23,431 nt of DNA, from NCBI GenBank assembly GCA_046760905.1, contig JBHIFB010000047.1, positions 1 to 23,431 of the forward strand, read 5' to 3'. Shown here piece after piece: positions 14,218 through 21,929 of this stretch. The DNA comes from JBHIFB01 sp046760905. Lineage in GTDB: Bacteria; Gemmatimonadota; CAZMKB01. Under the pieces are notes generated by a model, which did no database searches, was not told the origin of the DNA, and saw nothing but the letters and a program-made list of their open reading frames with translations. Both the position numbers and the translations under genes were made by a program. How positions within the stretch are numbered: the stretch's first letter is position 1; each line of letters begins with the position of its first letter.

Positions 14218-15944
14218 AGATAGGTAAAATAATCAGGGGTATATTCATAGCCCTGATCATTCTATCCCTGCTCAGCGCAGTGAGTTTCTATTATGCGATA
14301 ACCAGGCCTCCGACTGTGAAACCTCATAGTTACCTAATCCTAGAGGTTAGTGGTGATGTAGCTGAGGTGAAACCTCCGGATTTCCCCTTTCGGTTATTCT
14401 TCGGAAAGCAGCTCTCTTTCAAAGACTGGCTCGAAAACATAAAGAAGGCGAGCGTCGATGACCGGATCGATGGCATCATCCTAAAAATACATCCCTCGAC
14501 CATTGGACTGGCGAAAGTGCAGGAGTTGAGGGAAGCCGTAGGCAAGTTCAGGGAAATTGGCAAACGAGTCATTTCTTTCATCGAGTTTGGCGGTGATAAG
14601 GAATACTACCTGGCGACTGCCGCAGATGAAATCTACCTTCAGCCTGTCAGTGTGCTGCTTGTTGACGGGGTCCTTGTGAAGACGACTTTTCTGAGGGGAA
14701 CTCTCGATAAGCTCGGATTGGAACCGGATTTCATCCAGATAGGCCCTTACAAGAACGCCCCCGATCCTCTCGTGCGGAAGACGATGTCGGATGAGCACAG
14801 AGAGGCTACGGTAAGCCTCCTCGAGAGCGTATTCGGGCAGTATCTCGCCGACATTTCCAGTGCCAGGGGGAAGACGCGGGAGGAAATGAGGGAGATAATA
14901 GACAGAGGCTATTTCACTTCGAGGGAGGCGCTTGCCGAGGGTCTTGTCGACAGTCTGATATACTGGGATGAGATAAAGAGCCTCATTCAAGTGGACAATG
15001 AGGCCCGAACCATCTCTGGACACAAATATGCGAAGATAAAGCCCTCATCTCTCGGCCTCGACAAAGGCCAGGTGATCGCCTTGATATACACGACAGGAGA
15101 CATCATTCTTGGGGAGGACGAGGGTGGGCCCGAGGAGGGATTCACCACTTCGGAAACGGTTCTGCATGCCTTCGAGAAGGCCCGGGAGGACGATGATGTG
15201 AAAGCCGTGGTGCTTAGGATAAACAGCCCCGGCGGTGCCTCCATGGCTTCGGAGATCATGTGGCGGGAAGCGATGCTCACAAGGGAGAGGAAACCGGTTG
15301 TCGCTTCGATGTCTGATCTTGCCGCATCGGGTGGGTACTACATAGCAACAGCCTGTGATGCGATAGTGGCCAACCCCGGTACGATCACAGGCTCTATAGG
15401 GGTGTATGCCGGCAAGTTCAATATGAGCAAGCTGTATGAGAAAATCGGAATGAATCCCGAGGTGATAAAAATAGGTGAACACGCGGCGCTCTTTCTCGAG
15501 ACGGCGAGTTTCACTGAGAAGGAGCGGGAGAAACTCAAAGAGGACCTCTGGGATTTCTATTTCAACGATTTCGTCCAGAGGGTTGCCGACAATCGTGGTC
15601 TCTCCCCTGATTCGGTTGATGCGCTCGGCAGAGGGAGGATCTGGTCGGGTAATCAGGCCCTCGCAAACGGACTCGTTGACAGGATTGGTACCATCTCCGA
15701 TGCAGTGGAAATTGCAAAGGCTCGGGCAGGGATCAGCCCCCAAGAGGAGGTACGGCTTAGAATCTATCCGAAGCCGAAGAGCTTCATTGAGAGGTTATTG
15801 AGTATGAACCTCGAAAGCAGGATCGATGTCACAAAACTCCCGCTACTGTACAGGGACAGTTATGAAGAGCTATTAAGCTGGGAGAGATTAACAAGAAGCG
15901 GAGGCTTCTATCTGGTTATGCCCTACAAGTTGAGATTCGAATGA
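14214..15944 (+). CDS. sppA: Signal peptide peptidase SppA, long (67K) form
   Basis: Membrane-anchored serine protease that degrades cleaved signal peptides, 576 aa, the length of the duplicated 67K SppA. An N-terminal anchor (about residues 5-30, IIRGIFIALIILSLLSAVSF) precedes two tandem ClpP-like (S49) domains. The predicted catalytic dyad is Lys180 in IGPYKNAPDPL of the first half and Ser372 in LAASGGYYIA of the second, matching Lys209/Ser409 of E. coli. INSPGGAS and GTITGSIGVYAG are conserved. Start and previous stop overlap (ATGA). The operon partners rlmN upstream and an unknown lipoprotein downstream are not usual functional partners, so co-expression alone links them. Confidence 0.92.
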   Translation: MKIGKIIRGIFIALIILSLLSAVSFYYAITRPPTVKPHSYLILEVSGDVAEVKPPDFPFRLFFGKQLSFKDWLENIKKASVDDRIDGIILKIHPSTIGLAKVQELREAVGKFREIGKRVISFIEFGGDKEYYLATAADEIYLQPVSVLLVDGVLVKTTFLRGTLDKLGLEPDFIQIGPYKNAPDPLVRKTMSDEHREATVSLLESVFGQYLADISSARGKTREEMREIIDRGYFTSREALAEGLVDSLIYWDEIKSLIQVDNEARTISGHKYAKIKPSSLGLDKGQVIALIYTTGDIILGEDEGGPEEGFTTSETVLHAFEKAREDDDVKAVVLRINSPGGASMASEIMWREAMLTRERKPVVASMSDLAASGGYYIATACDAIVANPGTITGSIGVYAGKFNMSKLYEKIGMNPEVIKIGEHAALFLETASFTEKEREKLKEDLWDFYFNDFVQRVADNRGLSPDSVDALGRGRIWSGNQALANGLVDRIGTISDAVEIAKARAGISPQEEVRLRIYPKPKSFIERLLSMNLESRIDVTKLPLLYRDSYEELLSWERLTRSGGFYLVMPYKLRFE

Positions 15945-15960
15945 TTTTCCGGAGGTTTGG

Positions 15961-16803
15961 ATGAATGGTTTTATTGACCGGTTGATTCGCTACAAGATGT
16001 TGGTTGCAATGGTTCCTATTCTCTTCTTCCTCCCAATCTCACCTGGCTGCTTCTGCATTGAGGACACGATACTGGAACCGGCAGCGTCCATCACACGGGA
16101 GTATGAGGGATTCATGATAATAGCGGACACGAGCGAATCCATCCTATTCACGATCGAGGGCTCCTTCGAGCGTGAAGAGAAAGAGGCTACGGGGAATCTC
16201 AATATTCCGGCAACGACCCCCGGAGACACTACCGAGACATACCAGCTTGAGGACATTTCCATCAGCGGTAACACACTTACATTCAGCGTGTTTATACCCC
16301 ATATCTCAACGGTACCGCTCAAATTCGAGACGACCTTCGATCTTAACTTTCTAGCCGGGACATTTGAACTTACTGGAGGTCTTGACATGGGACGGCTGGT
16401 ATCTGTGAATGTCGAAGGTATGGCGCTCACTCAGTCAGACATGGTCGGAGCTTATGAACTCGTAACCTCCTCCACCAACGGCGACACGCTCACCACAGAA
16501 TACATAGACGAGCTTTCCGTGCGATTGGAATTCGAGAGGGACGGCACTTACAGGGCGGTATCGAGGGTTCTGCCGGCCGGAGGTGAGATCGAGCAGACAG
16601 GTTATTACAGCGTTACTGATAATCTCCTTTTCATAAACCCGGATGATTATGGATTCGGCAATCCACTGCCGATTTCAATGAAGGGATTCCTGGTTAACAA
16701 GGACCTGGTCATAATATCAGCCCCCCGACCGTTCCCATCTTTCGATGCCCTGGTGCCCATCGAGGACGGAATCCAGGTCGAACACTTCAAGCAGGTCATT
16801 TAG
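15961..16803 (+). CDS. Predicted lipoprotein of unknown function
   Basis: Not a family I recognise. The 280-aa product has an N-terminal signal with a plausible lipobox (PISPGC, Cys30) after a hydrophobic core (LVAMVPILFFL), so it is probably an envelope lipoprotein. The rest is acidic, rich in Thr/Ser/Glu and predicted mostly beta, with alternating hydrophobic strands. The C-terminal half (DMVGAYELVTSS... GYYSVTDNLLFI) has the rhythm of lipocalin-like domains, but this is only a pattern impression. CGGAGG (about 15950-15955) lies a few bases before ATG 15961. It begins 16 bp after sppA and ends 13 bp before the TIGR02757 gene, so it belongs to the operon. Confidence 0.75.
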   Translation: MNGFIDRLIRYKMLVAMVPILFFLPISPGCFCIEDTILEPAASITREYEGFMIIADTSESILFTIEGSFEREEKEATGNLNIPATTPGDTTETYQLEDISISGNTLTFSVFIPHISTVPLKFETTFDLNFLAGTFELTGGLDMGRLVSVNVEGMALTQSDMVGAYELVTSSTNGDTLTTEYIDELSVRLEFERDGTYRAVSRVLPAGGEIEQTGYYSVTDNLLFINPDDYGFGNPLPISMKGFLVNKDLVIISAPRPFPSFDALVPIEDGIQVEHFKQVI

Positions 16804-16816
16804 CATTGAGATTAAC

Positions 16817-17728
16817 ATGGATTTTGAATCGGTTTCACTGACCGAAAGCGAGCTGAGGCTCAAGAGGAGCCTCGATGCACTCACAGAAGCATACGGACCG
16901 GCATTCATAGACTCCGACCCCGTCAGCTATCTCCACCGATACGAGGATCCGGCTGATATAGAGATTGCCGGTTTCATCGCCGCGTCCCTCGCATACGGCA
17001 GGGTGGCTATTATCAAACGGTCGCTGGAATTCGTGTTTGATGTGATGGGGGAGACCCCGAAGAGGTTCATCGAGCATTTCGACCCGCACCTTCACGGGAA
17101 GCCTTTCGACGGATTCGTTCATAGGTTCACCAGGGGGAAGGACATGGTCTCGCTATTTGTCCTGCTCGGTCAGATGGTTAGGGGATGGGGAAGCATCGAG
17201 GGCTTCATGTGTAACGGGAAAAACCCGACGCGGGATGTAGGCAGGCTGTTGAGCTCATTCTCTTCGAGGGCACTTTCCATGAATGTGGCTGGCCTCTACC
17301 CCGGAGGTGTGATTCCCGACGATGCTGGTGTAAGGTTCTTTTTCCCTTCCCCTTCGAATGGGAGCGCTTGCAAGCGGCTAAATCTCTTTCTCCGCTGGAT
17401 GGTAAGGGGGCCTGACGGGGTAGACCTGGGCATCTGGCGAAACTTAAAGCCCGCTGATCTCGTAGTACCTATGGATGTACACATAGAAAGAATCTCGGTG
17501 TTTCTGGGGCTGGTAGGCGGGAAGGGGAGCTCCTGGAGAAAGGCGGTGGAAATCACGAATCGTCTGAGAAGGCTTGACGCCACCGACCCGACTAAATATG
17601 ATTATGCATTGACGAGACTTGGAATAATGGGGTTGTGTCAGGGAGGCAGAAAGAAACTCAATTGCATCGAATGCCCGCTTTCAATGCACTGCATATACGG
17701 ACCTGATTCCGGGAAGGAGGAAGTCTGA
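16817..17728 (+). CDS. TIGR02757 / DUF2400 family protein with C-terminal four-cysteine loop
   Basis: Conserved protein of unknown function, 303 aa. The segments DIEIAGFIAASLAYGRV, FVHRFTRGKD, LFLRWMVRGPDGVDLGIW and VPMDVHIERIS are typical of TIGR02757 proteins. The second half resembles the helix-hairpin-helix glycosylase superfamily (PMDVHIERISVFLGL... DYALTRLGIMGLC). At the end four cysteines are spaced C274-x8-C283-x2-C286-x5-C292, close to the endonuclease III/MutY iron-sulfur loop (C-x6-C-x2-C-x5-C), so a [4Fe-4S] cluster is plausible. The ATG at 16817 is chosen; the frame is open further upstream (from 16745) but that would overlap the lipoprotein gene. The stop overlaps the next start (TGATG). 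Confidence 0.85.
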   Translation: MDFESVSLTESELRLKRSLDALTEAYGPAFIDSDPVSYLHRYEDPADIEIAGFIAASLAYGRVAIIKRSLEFVFDVMGETPKRFIEHFDPHLHGKPFDGFVHRFTRGKDMVSLFVLLGQMVRGWGSIEGFMCNGKNPTRDVGRLLSSFSSRALSMNVAGLYPGGVIPDDAGVRFFFPSPSNGSACKRLNLFLRWMVRGPDGVDLGIWRNLKPADLVVPMDVHIERISVFLGLVGGKGSSWRKAVEITNRLRRLDATDPTKYDYALTRLGIMGLCQGGRKKLNCIECPLSMHCIYGPDSGKEEV

Positions 17729-18003
17729 TGCACGTATTGCCATTTTTATTCTTGACGATCTTTGTAGGATTTGCAGCCTTCTTCATCATGATCCATCTGG
17801 GAATGGCATTCTTCAAGTCGCTGTTCTGGATTATTACGCTCCCTTTTAAGATTCTAATAGGGTTTCTAGGACTGCTACTTTGGCTCCTGTTTTTGCCACT
17901 GAAGATACTGCTCCTTTTCATCCTCGGAATCACCGGTCTATTCGCGATCCCCATCGTGGCAAGCATCCTGTTTTTGCTCGGCCTCCTCTGGATAGCCTGC
18001 TGA
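17728..18003 (+). CDS. Small, highly hydrophobic membrane protein (91 aa)
   Basis: Unrecognised small membrane protein. Almost the whole 91 residues are hydrophobic, enough for three to four helices (about residues 3-25, 30-52, 56-75, 76-90), with only a few basic residues. Two internal segments look like repeats: TLPFKILIGFLGLLLWLL and FLPLKILLLFILGI share LP[FL]KIL followed by a Leu-rich run. There are almost no charged residues other than four lysines/histidines, so it is a membrane protein rather than a chance ORF. Its ATG overlaps the preceding TGA (TGATG), and GGAAGGAGG (about 17711-17719) is a strong ribosome site, so it is very probably translated, coupled to the TIGR02757 protein. 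Confidence 0.75.
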   Translation: MHVLPFLFLTIFVGFAAFFIMIHLGMAFFKSLFWIITLPFKILIGFLGLLLWLLFLPLKILLLFILGITGLFAIPIVASILFLLGLLWIAC

Positions 18004-18107
18004 GAGAGAACGATTATTTCAAGAGCGACTCTTCTGGGTGAATTTTCTTTCCCCTGCCTCCGGTCAATGCCAGTCTACAGGTATGCAATGATCGGTCCCT
18101 GAAACGG

Positions 18108-18127
18108 GCCAGGCTTATTATACTGGC
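18108..18127. terminator. Weak inverted repeat between convergent genes
   Basis: GCCAG (18108-18112) and CTGGC (18123-18127) form a 5-bp stem with a 10-base loop directly after the stop of the minus-strand gene and 105 bases after the plus-strand stop. There is no U-run on either strand, so a terminator role is only suggested by position. Confidence 0.2.
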
Positions 18128-18571
18128 TTACTTGAAAATCAACTCCCGTGTAATCTTGCTCCCCATGATTTTTCGAATCTCACCCAGATTCGTCATGAGT
18201 GCATCCTGCTCGTCCTCAGGTCCTATCGTCTTGTTAGCTATTGCCATGAATTTCTCTTCGAGTCCATCGAGGGCCGCCATGTTCTTGAGCTCGACCATGA
18301 GCATGAGATCCCAATCATCCCTGGTCGCAGCGGAGCCGGAAAGAATCTTGTAGGATAGGATGAGATCCTCTTTCTTCCCCTCATCCAGCACCTTCTTCCA
18401 GTTTGTCTGGAGATTCTTGAGGTACTTCAATCCCATACCCGGCTTCGTCTTTACGAATGTCACCTGCCATACAGAGCCTTCCGTGTAGGGAAGCTCCTGT
18501 GCAAAGCTCTCGATCGAGAAGCTAAGAAATAGAAAACCGAGAATTGCAAAAACAGCCCATGAACGCTTCAT
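18128..18571 (-). CDS. Secreted protein of unknown function
   Basis: Exported soluble protein of 147 aa. Residues 1 to about 24 are a classical signal peptide (MKRSWAVFAILGFLFLSFSIESFAQ). The mature part is about 123 aa and alpha/beta: WQVTFVKTKPGMGLKYLKNL, ILSYKILSGSA, DLMLMVELKNMAAL and a helical C-terminus; this order resembles the ferredoxin-like dimeric barrel (Dabb/EthD-type) fold, which is an inference. Two ATGs overlap at 18574 and 18571; GGAGGG (18576-18581) is 4 bases from 18571, so that start is preferred. It has its own strong promoter (18644-18672), is not part of any operon here, and points toward the opposite-strand gene end. Confidence 0.8.
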   Translation of the reverse strand: MKRSWAVFAILGFLFLSFSIESFAQELPYTEGSVWQVTFVKTKPGMGLKYLKNLQTNWKKVLDEGKKEDLILSYKILSGSAATRDDWDLMLMVELKNMAALDGLEEKFMAIANKTIGPEDEQDALMTNLGEIRKIMGSKITRELIFK

Positions 18572-18643
18572 CATGCCCTCCTTCTGTCATGTTGGAACTC
18601 ACAAGTTGGGGTCAGCAAAACCAAGCAGACAGGTCGCCGGTGA

Positions 18644-18672
18644 ATATTACCCTTGTGGGAGAGAACTGTCAA
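18644..18672 (-). promoter_or_regulatory. Near-consensus sigma-70-type promoter of the secreted-protein gene
   Basis: On the minus strand a perfect -35 TTGACA (18667-18672) is followed after exactly 17 bases by TAATAT (18644-18649, 4 of 6 consensus). Transcription would start near 18637, giving a leader of about 65 bases before the start at 18571. It is the best-matching promoter in the window. Confidence 0.75.
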
Positions 18673-18773
18673 TGAAAATCGAATCCATGCAGAGACCATC
18701 GATGAGTCTGCTTCGCCGAAGTGAATGTTGATAGAATGAAGAGGTTAAATAAATTGACCGACTATGAATGATG

Positions 18774-20090
18774 CTATCCGAATATCCCGGGGAACCTCTT
18801 GTGGAGTTCAGCGACCGTCTTTTCGGTAGCGCCGAGGTTCTCCTTTACCACCTCCAGGGCCTTTTCTCCCGCTTCCTTCCTCCAGCTTTGCCTCTCGAGG
18901 ATGTCAACGAGGAGGTTCGCGAGACCGTCAGATCTCCTGACCTCGAAGGCCGCTCCTTTCCGTAACATAAGCGCGGCTTCCCTTGAACCTGACCACTGAG
19001 GGCCGATGAATACCGGCACACCGAAACAGGCGGGTTCCATGACGTTGTGCACGCCGGAACCAAAGCCCCCTCCGACATAAGCGATCGCACCGAGGGAGTA
19101 TACATGTGCGAGAAAGCCCACTTCATCGACAAGGGCCACATCGATGCTCTGAATCAGATTAGGGTCCTGCTTGAGTTGTGAGTATCTCTGTACGGAGAGC
19201 GAGTGTTCACAGGCCTGTGCCTCCACATTGGAAAGTTGCGATTCCCTGATCTCGTGTGGAACGAGAATGAGCTTGAGATCTCCGTGCTTCTCTCTGGCTT
19301 GTGCATAAGCAGGTATGAGCAATTTATCGTCATCAGGCCAGGTACTCCCTGCCACCAGCACTTTTCCTTTAAGCTTGAGCGGTGCGAGGATCGCGTGGTC
19401 GAGGGCAGGCGAGTGCGCTCTTTGATACGTCTGATCGTAGCGCATGTCCCCCGTGACCACTATGCAGTCCGGGTCGACATCTAGCTTCATATAAAGGGTG
19501 GCATCCTCCTCTGTGGAGGCCCCCACGAAATCGAAGTGCCTGTGTACGCTTCGGTATAGCGATTTCGCCCCGAACCTCAGTCTTCCAGAACGCTCGTGAA
19601 GCGTAGCGCCCACGATGGCAAGCTTGACTCCCATCCGCGAGGATTCCCACACCAGGTTGGGCCATATGTCATACCTGGAGAAGAGGATGGCGTTCGGCTT
19701 GAAAGTGGTGAGCATCTGATGGACGCTGCGCCTTCTGTCGCCGGGCAGATAGAATGCCATGTCCTTGTGTTCACATGAAGTGGCGAGGTCTTCGGCCGAT
19801 GGCGAGAAAAAAGTCAAAAGGAACGAACCTCGGCTGTGCATCTGATGTAGCTTCTCAAGCAGTGGTTTTATCTGCAAGAGTTCCCCCGCTGAAGCAGCAT
19901 GAAACCATAAACGCGGCTCTTTCCCCTTCGTCTTCTGAACCGATCCGGCAATCGTCGCCAGGGTCTGCTTCTGCCCCTTCCTCGCAAGTCCTGCCTTGTC
20001 GCTCCAGAACGAGGTGACAAAAAGGGCCGCCTCGATGGATGGGACACCAAGCGTATTGTAAAGGATCGGCCAGGCTGATTTCTCTCTCAT
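18774..20090 (-). CDS. waaA: 3-deoxy-D-manno-octulosonic acid (Kdo) transferase WaaA/KdtA
   Basis: Inner-membrane-associated glycosyltransferase that adds Kdo from CMP-Kdo to lipid A precursor, 438 aa, usual length. An N-terminal hydrophobic helix (about residues 8-28) anchors the protein. WFHAASAGE (residues 62-70) includes Glu70, matching the catalytic glutamate of WaaA. SRYDIWPNL (138-146) is the Bacteroidota-style form of the ETE/DIWPN motif. The C-terminal donor-binding half has GFGSGVHNVMEPACFGVPVFIGP. The ATG at 20090 overlaps the upstream stop (TAATG), so it is translationally coupled to the heptosyltransferase. Its presence argues for a lipid-A-bearing outer membrane. The number of Kdo residues added cannot be told from the sequence. 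Confidence 0.92.
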   Translation of the reverse strand: MREKSAWPILYNTLGVPSIEAALFVTSFWSDKAGLARKGQKQTLATIAGSVQKTKGKEPRLWFHAASAGELLQIKPLLEKLHQMHSRGSFLLTFFSPSAEDLATSCEHKDMAFYLPGDRRRSVHQMLTTFKPNAILFSRYDIWPNLVWESSRMGVKLAIVGATLHERSGRLRFGAKSLYRSVHRHFDFVGASTEEDATLYMKLDVDPDCIVVTGDMRYDQTYQRAHSPALDHAILAPLKLKGKVLVAGSTWPDDDKLLIPAYAQAREKHGDLKLILVPHEIRESQLSNVEAQACEHSLSVQRYSQLKQDPNLIQSIDVALVDEVGFLAHVYSLGAIAYVGGGFGSGVHNVMEPACFGVPVFIGPQWSGSREAALMLRKGAAFEVRRSDGLANLLVDILERQSWRKEAGEKALEVVKENLGATEKTVAELHKRFPGIFG

Positions 20091-21172
20091 TATGCAGTAA
20101 CACCCCTTCTCTCTTCGAGAAGCTCCAAGACCTTCTCAAGCACCTGGTCAGGCGCAATCTTCATCATGCAGTCATGGGTACCTACGGGACAGACTTCGCC
20201 CCCCTTCGTAGTACACGGCCTGCATGGAAGATCGACTTCCACAATCGAGAACCTGTCACCGTTCGGGTAGAAGCCGAGTTCTCTGCTTGTAGGCCCGAAG
20301 ATCGCCAGTACCGGTGTTCCTACGGCAGCGGCAAGATGCATCAGCCCTGTATCGTTTGTCACGAGAACAGCAGATCTCGCGAGTACAGCAGCCGCCTCCA
20401 TTATGGTGGTCTTTCCCGCGAGGTCTCTCACGGGCGCCTCGATACGTTCGGCAACGCTGGCGCAGAGCGTCCCATCTTCAACGCTTCCGATGAGTATCGT
20501 CTTCAAACCCGTCACTTCACCCAGCCGGGTTCCCAGTTCAGCGAACCTCTCCGCCGGCCACATCTTTGTGTGCCATTTAGCCCCTGGAGCAAGAGCCAGG
20601 TATGGTTTCCTGGCCAGGGCCGATTCTTCAACCGGGACGGTTTCGCCGCGCAGGAGTCTCTCTGCATCTTTAAGGGCTCCGGGCGACACCTCTATTGAAG
20701 GCCTGATAGGGGCAGTATGTCCAGCCAAAACCGGGATGCAGTCGAGATACCGATCTCCGGCGGTGGGCCACGTGCCGCCTTTGCCGACCTTCCATTTCAC
20801 CAAAAAGAACCGGCGCAGGCCATTCTTCCTTATTTTCCTGGTTTGCCCGGATGGAACGATAAGCCTTGTGAGAATGCTCCGAATGCTCCCGTGGAGATCT
20901 ATAATGAACCTGTAATGCTCCTTCCTGAGTGTCAACGCCGTCTTGAAGAGCCCACCCAGGCCGGTTCCGGCATCGTAGGGAATCACCCGATCGACCGCTT
21001 CGAAACTCCGTACGATATCACAATAATCGGATCTCGTGAGGTAGTGTATCTCACAGTGAGGGAAGCTCCCTTTGAGAACCCTTGTGGCCGGCTCGGTGAG
21101 GACGATGTCGCCGAGGGATGAGAACCGTAAAATGAGAATCGGTCCGCTCCTCGATGTACCCTGGGTATTCAA
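20090..21172 (-). CDS. Glycosyltransferase family 9, heptosyltransferase-like (WaaF/WaaC family)
   Basis: LPS inner-core glycosyltransferase of the GT9 family, 360 aa, transferring ADP-heptose (or a similar donor) to the growing core; the exact step is not decidable here. The N-terminal ILRFSSLGDIVLTEPATRVLK is the usual heptosyltransferase start. DLHGSIRS, APGAKWHTKMWPAERFAELG and VTNDTGLMHLAAAVGTPVLAIFGPT are family hallmarks, and the terminal CRPC...GEVCPVGTHDCM has the conserved cysteines. The start overlaps the UDG stop (ATGA) and its stop overlaps the Kdo transferase start. Gene order UDG - GT9 - Kdo transferase suggests one transcript. Confidence 0.9.
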   Translation of the reverse strand: MNTQGTSRSGPILILRFSSLGDIVLTEPATRVLKGSFPHCEIHYLTRSDYCDIVRSFEAVDRVIPYDAGTGLGGLFKTALTLRKEHYRFIIDLHGSIRSILTRLIVPSGQTRKIRKNGLRRFFLVKWKVGKGGTWPTAGDRYLDCIPVLAGHTAPIRPSIEVSPGALKDAERLLRGETVPVEESALARKPYLALAPGAKWHTKMWPAERFAELGTRLGEVTGLKTILIGSVEDGTLCASVAERIEAPVRDLAGKTTIMEAAAVLARSAVLVTNDTGLMHLAAAVGTPVLAIFGPTSRELGFYPNGDRFSIVEVDLPCRPCTTKGGEVCPVGTHDCMMKIAPDQVLEKVLELLEERRGVTA

Positions 21173-21777
21173 AACAATTCCAGTTGCTTTTGAGCGGGTT
21201 CTGGTTTTATTCCCCTGTCGAGGAATTTTCTCAGGTTCTGGAAGTCCTCCCTTACCTTATCCATCATATTCCCTTTGTGCAAGGCCGCCGCAGGATGAAG
21301 CATCGGGAATATGAAACATCCTTCCGCCTCCTGAACCTGTCCTCTGATCCTGGTTATACTCACCGAGCGTCCCAGGAGTGTCCGGGTAGCGTGATTACCA
21401 AGGGTACAGATCACATCAGGCTTAATTATGTCGATCTGCCTGGACAAAAACTGCCTGCACGTCTCGATCTCCTCTGAGAGAGGATCCCTGTTGTCGGGAG
21501 GACGGCACTTCACGATGTTCGTTATGTATACGTCTGACCGCCTGAGTCCTATCTCTCCAAGGAACTGGCTCAACAGTTTTCCCGCGGAACCTACGAATGG
21601 GAGACCCTGCACATCTTCATGAAATCCAGGGGCTTCGCCGACGAACATCACCCGCGCACCTTCGTCCCCGTCTCCGATCACTATATTCGTCCTGCTAGCC
21701 GATAGGGTGCAACGCTTACAATCGCCGATCTCCTCCCGCAGCTTTTCCAATTTGTTCTGGTCATCTGGTTGCTGCAC
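21169..21777 (-). CDS. Type-4 uracil-DNA glycosylase (iron-sulfur, UDGa family)
   Basis: Base-excision repair enzyme removing uracil from DNA, 202 aa. The cysteines Cys20, Cys23, Cys91 and Cys107 (CKRC...KCRPP...CRQF) are the [4Fe-4S] ligands of family-4 UDGs. Motif 1 GEAPGFHEDVQGLPFVGSAG carries the catalytic/phosphate-binding residues and MLHPAAAL (His161) is motif 3. The start is GTG at 21777: GGAGG lies 5 bases before it, and the nearby ATG is in another frame ending after six codons. It is the first gene of the minus-strand LPS operon, following a promoter at 21851-21877. Grouping with LPS genes is probably positional rather than functional. Confidence 0.92.
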   Translation of the reverse strand: MQQPDDQNKLEKLREEIGDCKRCTLSASRTNIVIGDGDEGARVMFVGEAPGFHEDVQGLPFVGSAGKLLSQFLGEIGLRRSDVYITNIVKCRPPDNRDPLSEEIETCRQFLSRQIDIIKPDVICTLGNHATRTLLGRSVSITRIRGQVQEAEGCFIFPMLHPAAALHKGNMMDKVREDFQNLRKFLDRGIKPEPAQKQLELF

Positions 21778-21850
21778 TCATACCTCCGCGAAATTGATGC
21801 GAACGAAGCAATAAATTCCCTCTGGGGTGAGACTACCCAATTATTCAATT

Positions 21851-21877
21851 ACTATACCGGCTGGTTTCCTTTGTCAA
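21851..21877 (-). promoter_or_regulatory. Predicted promoter of the UDG-GT9-WaaA operon
   Basis: On the minus strand TTGACA (21872-21877) is followed by TATAGT (21851-21856, 5 of 6 consensus). The spacer is only 15 bases, shorter than the ideal 17. Leader about 65 bases to the GTG start. It lies downstream of the glpD terminator, so the operon has its own promoter. Confidence 0.5.
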
Positions 21878-21895
21878 GCATGAAAAAAGTCTCTG

Positions 21896-21920
21896 AAAAA
21901 GCCACCCGGAGCGGAGTGCC
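21896..21920 (-). terminator. Rho-independent terminator of glpD
   Basis: On the minus strand an imperfect stem (GGCACTCCG ... CCGGGTGGC, 21901-21920, with two mismatches and a G-U pair) is followed by CTTTTTC (about 21895-21901). It begins 10 bases after the glpD stop codon (TAG, 21930-21932). Confidence 0.5.
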
Positions 21921-21929
21921 TCTTTTCTT

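Noticed and set aside
15045..15743. 232-codon minus-strand frame within sppA
   Set aside because: Antisense shadow of a gene with both catalytic residues and family motifs.
20039..20698. 219-codon plus frame over the glycosyltransferase genes
   Set aside because: Antisense shadow; the minus-strand genes have clear family motifs and overlapping start/stop signals.
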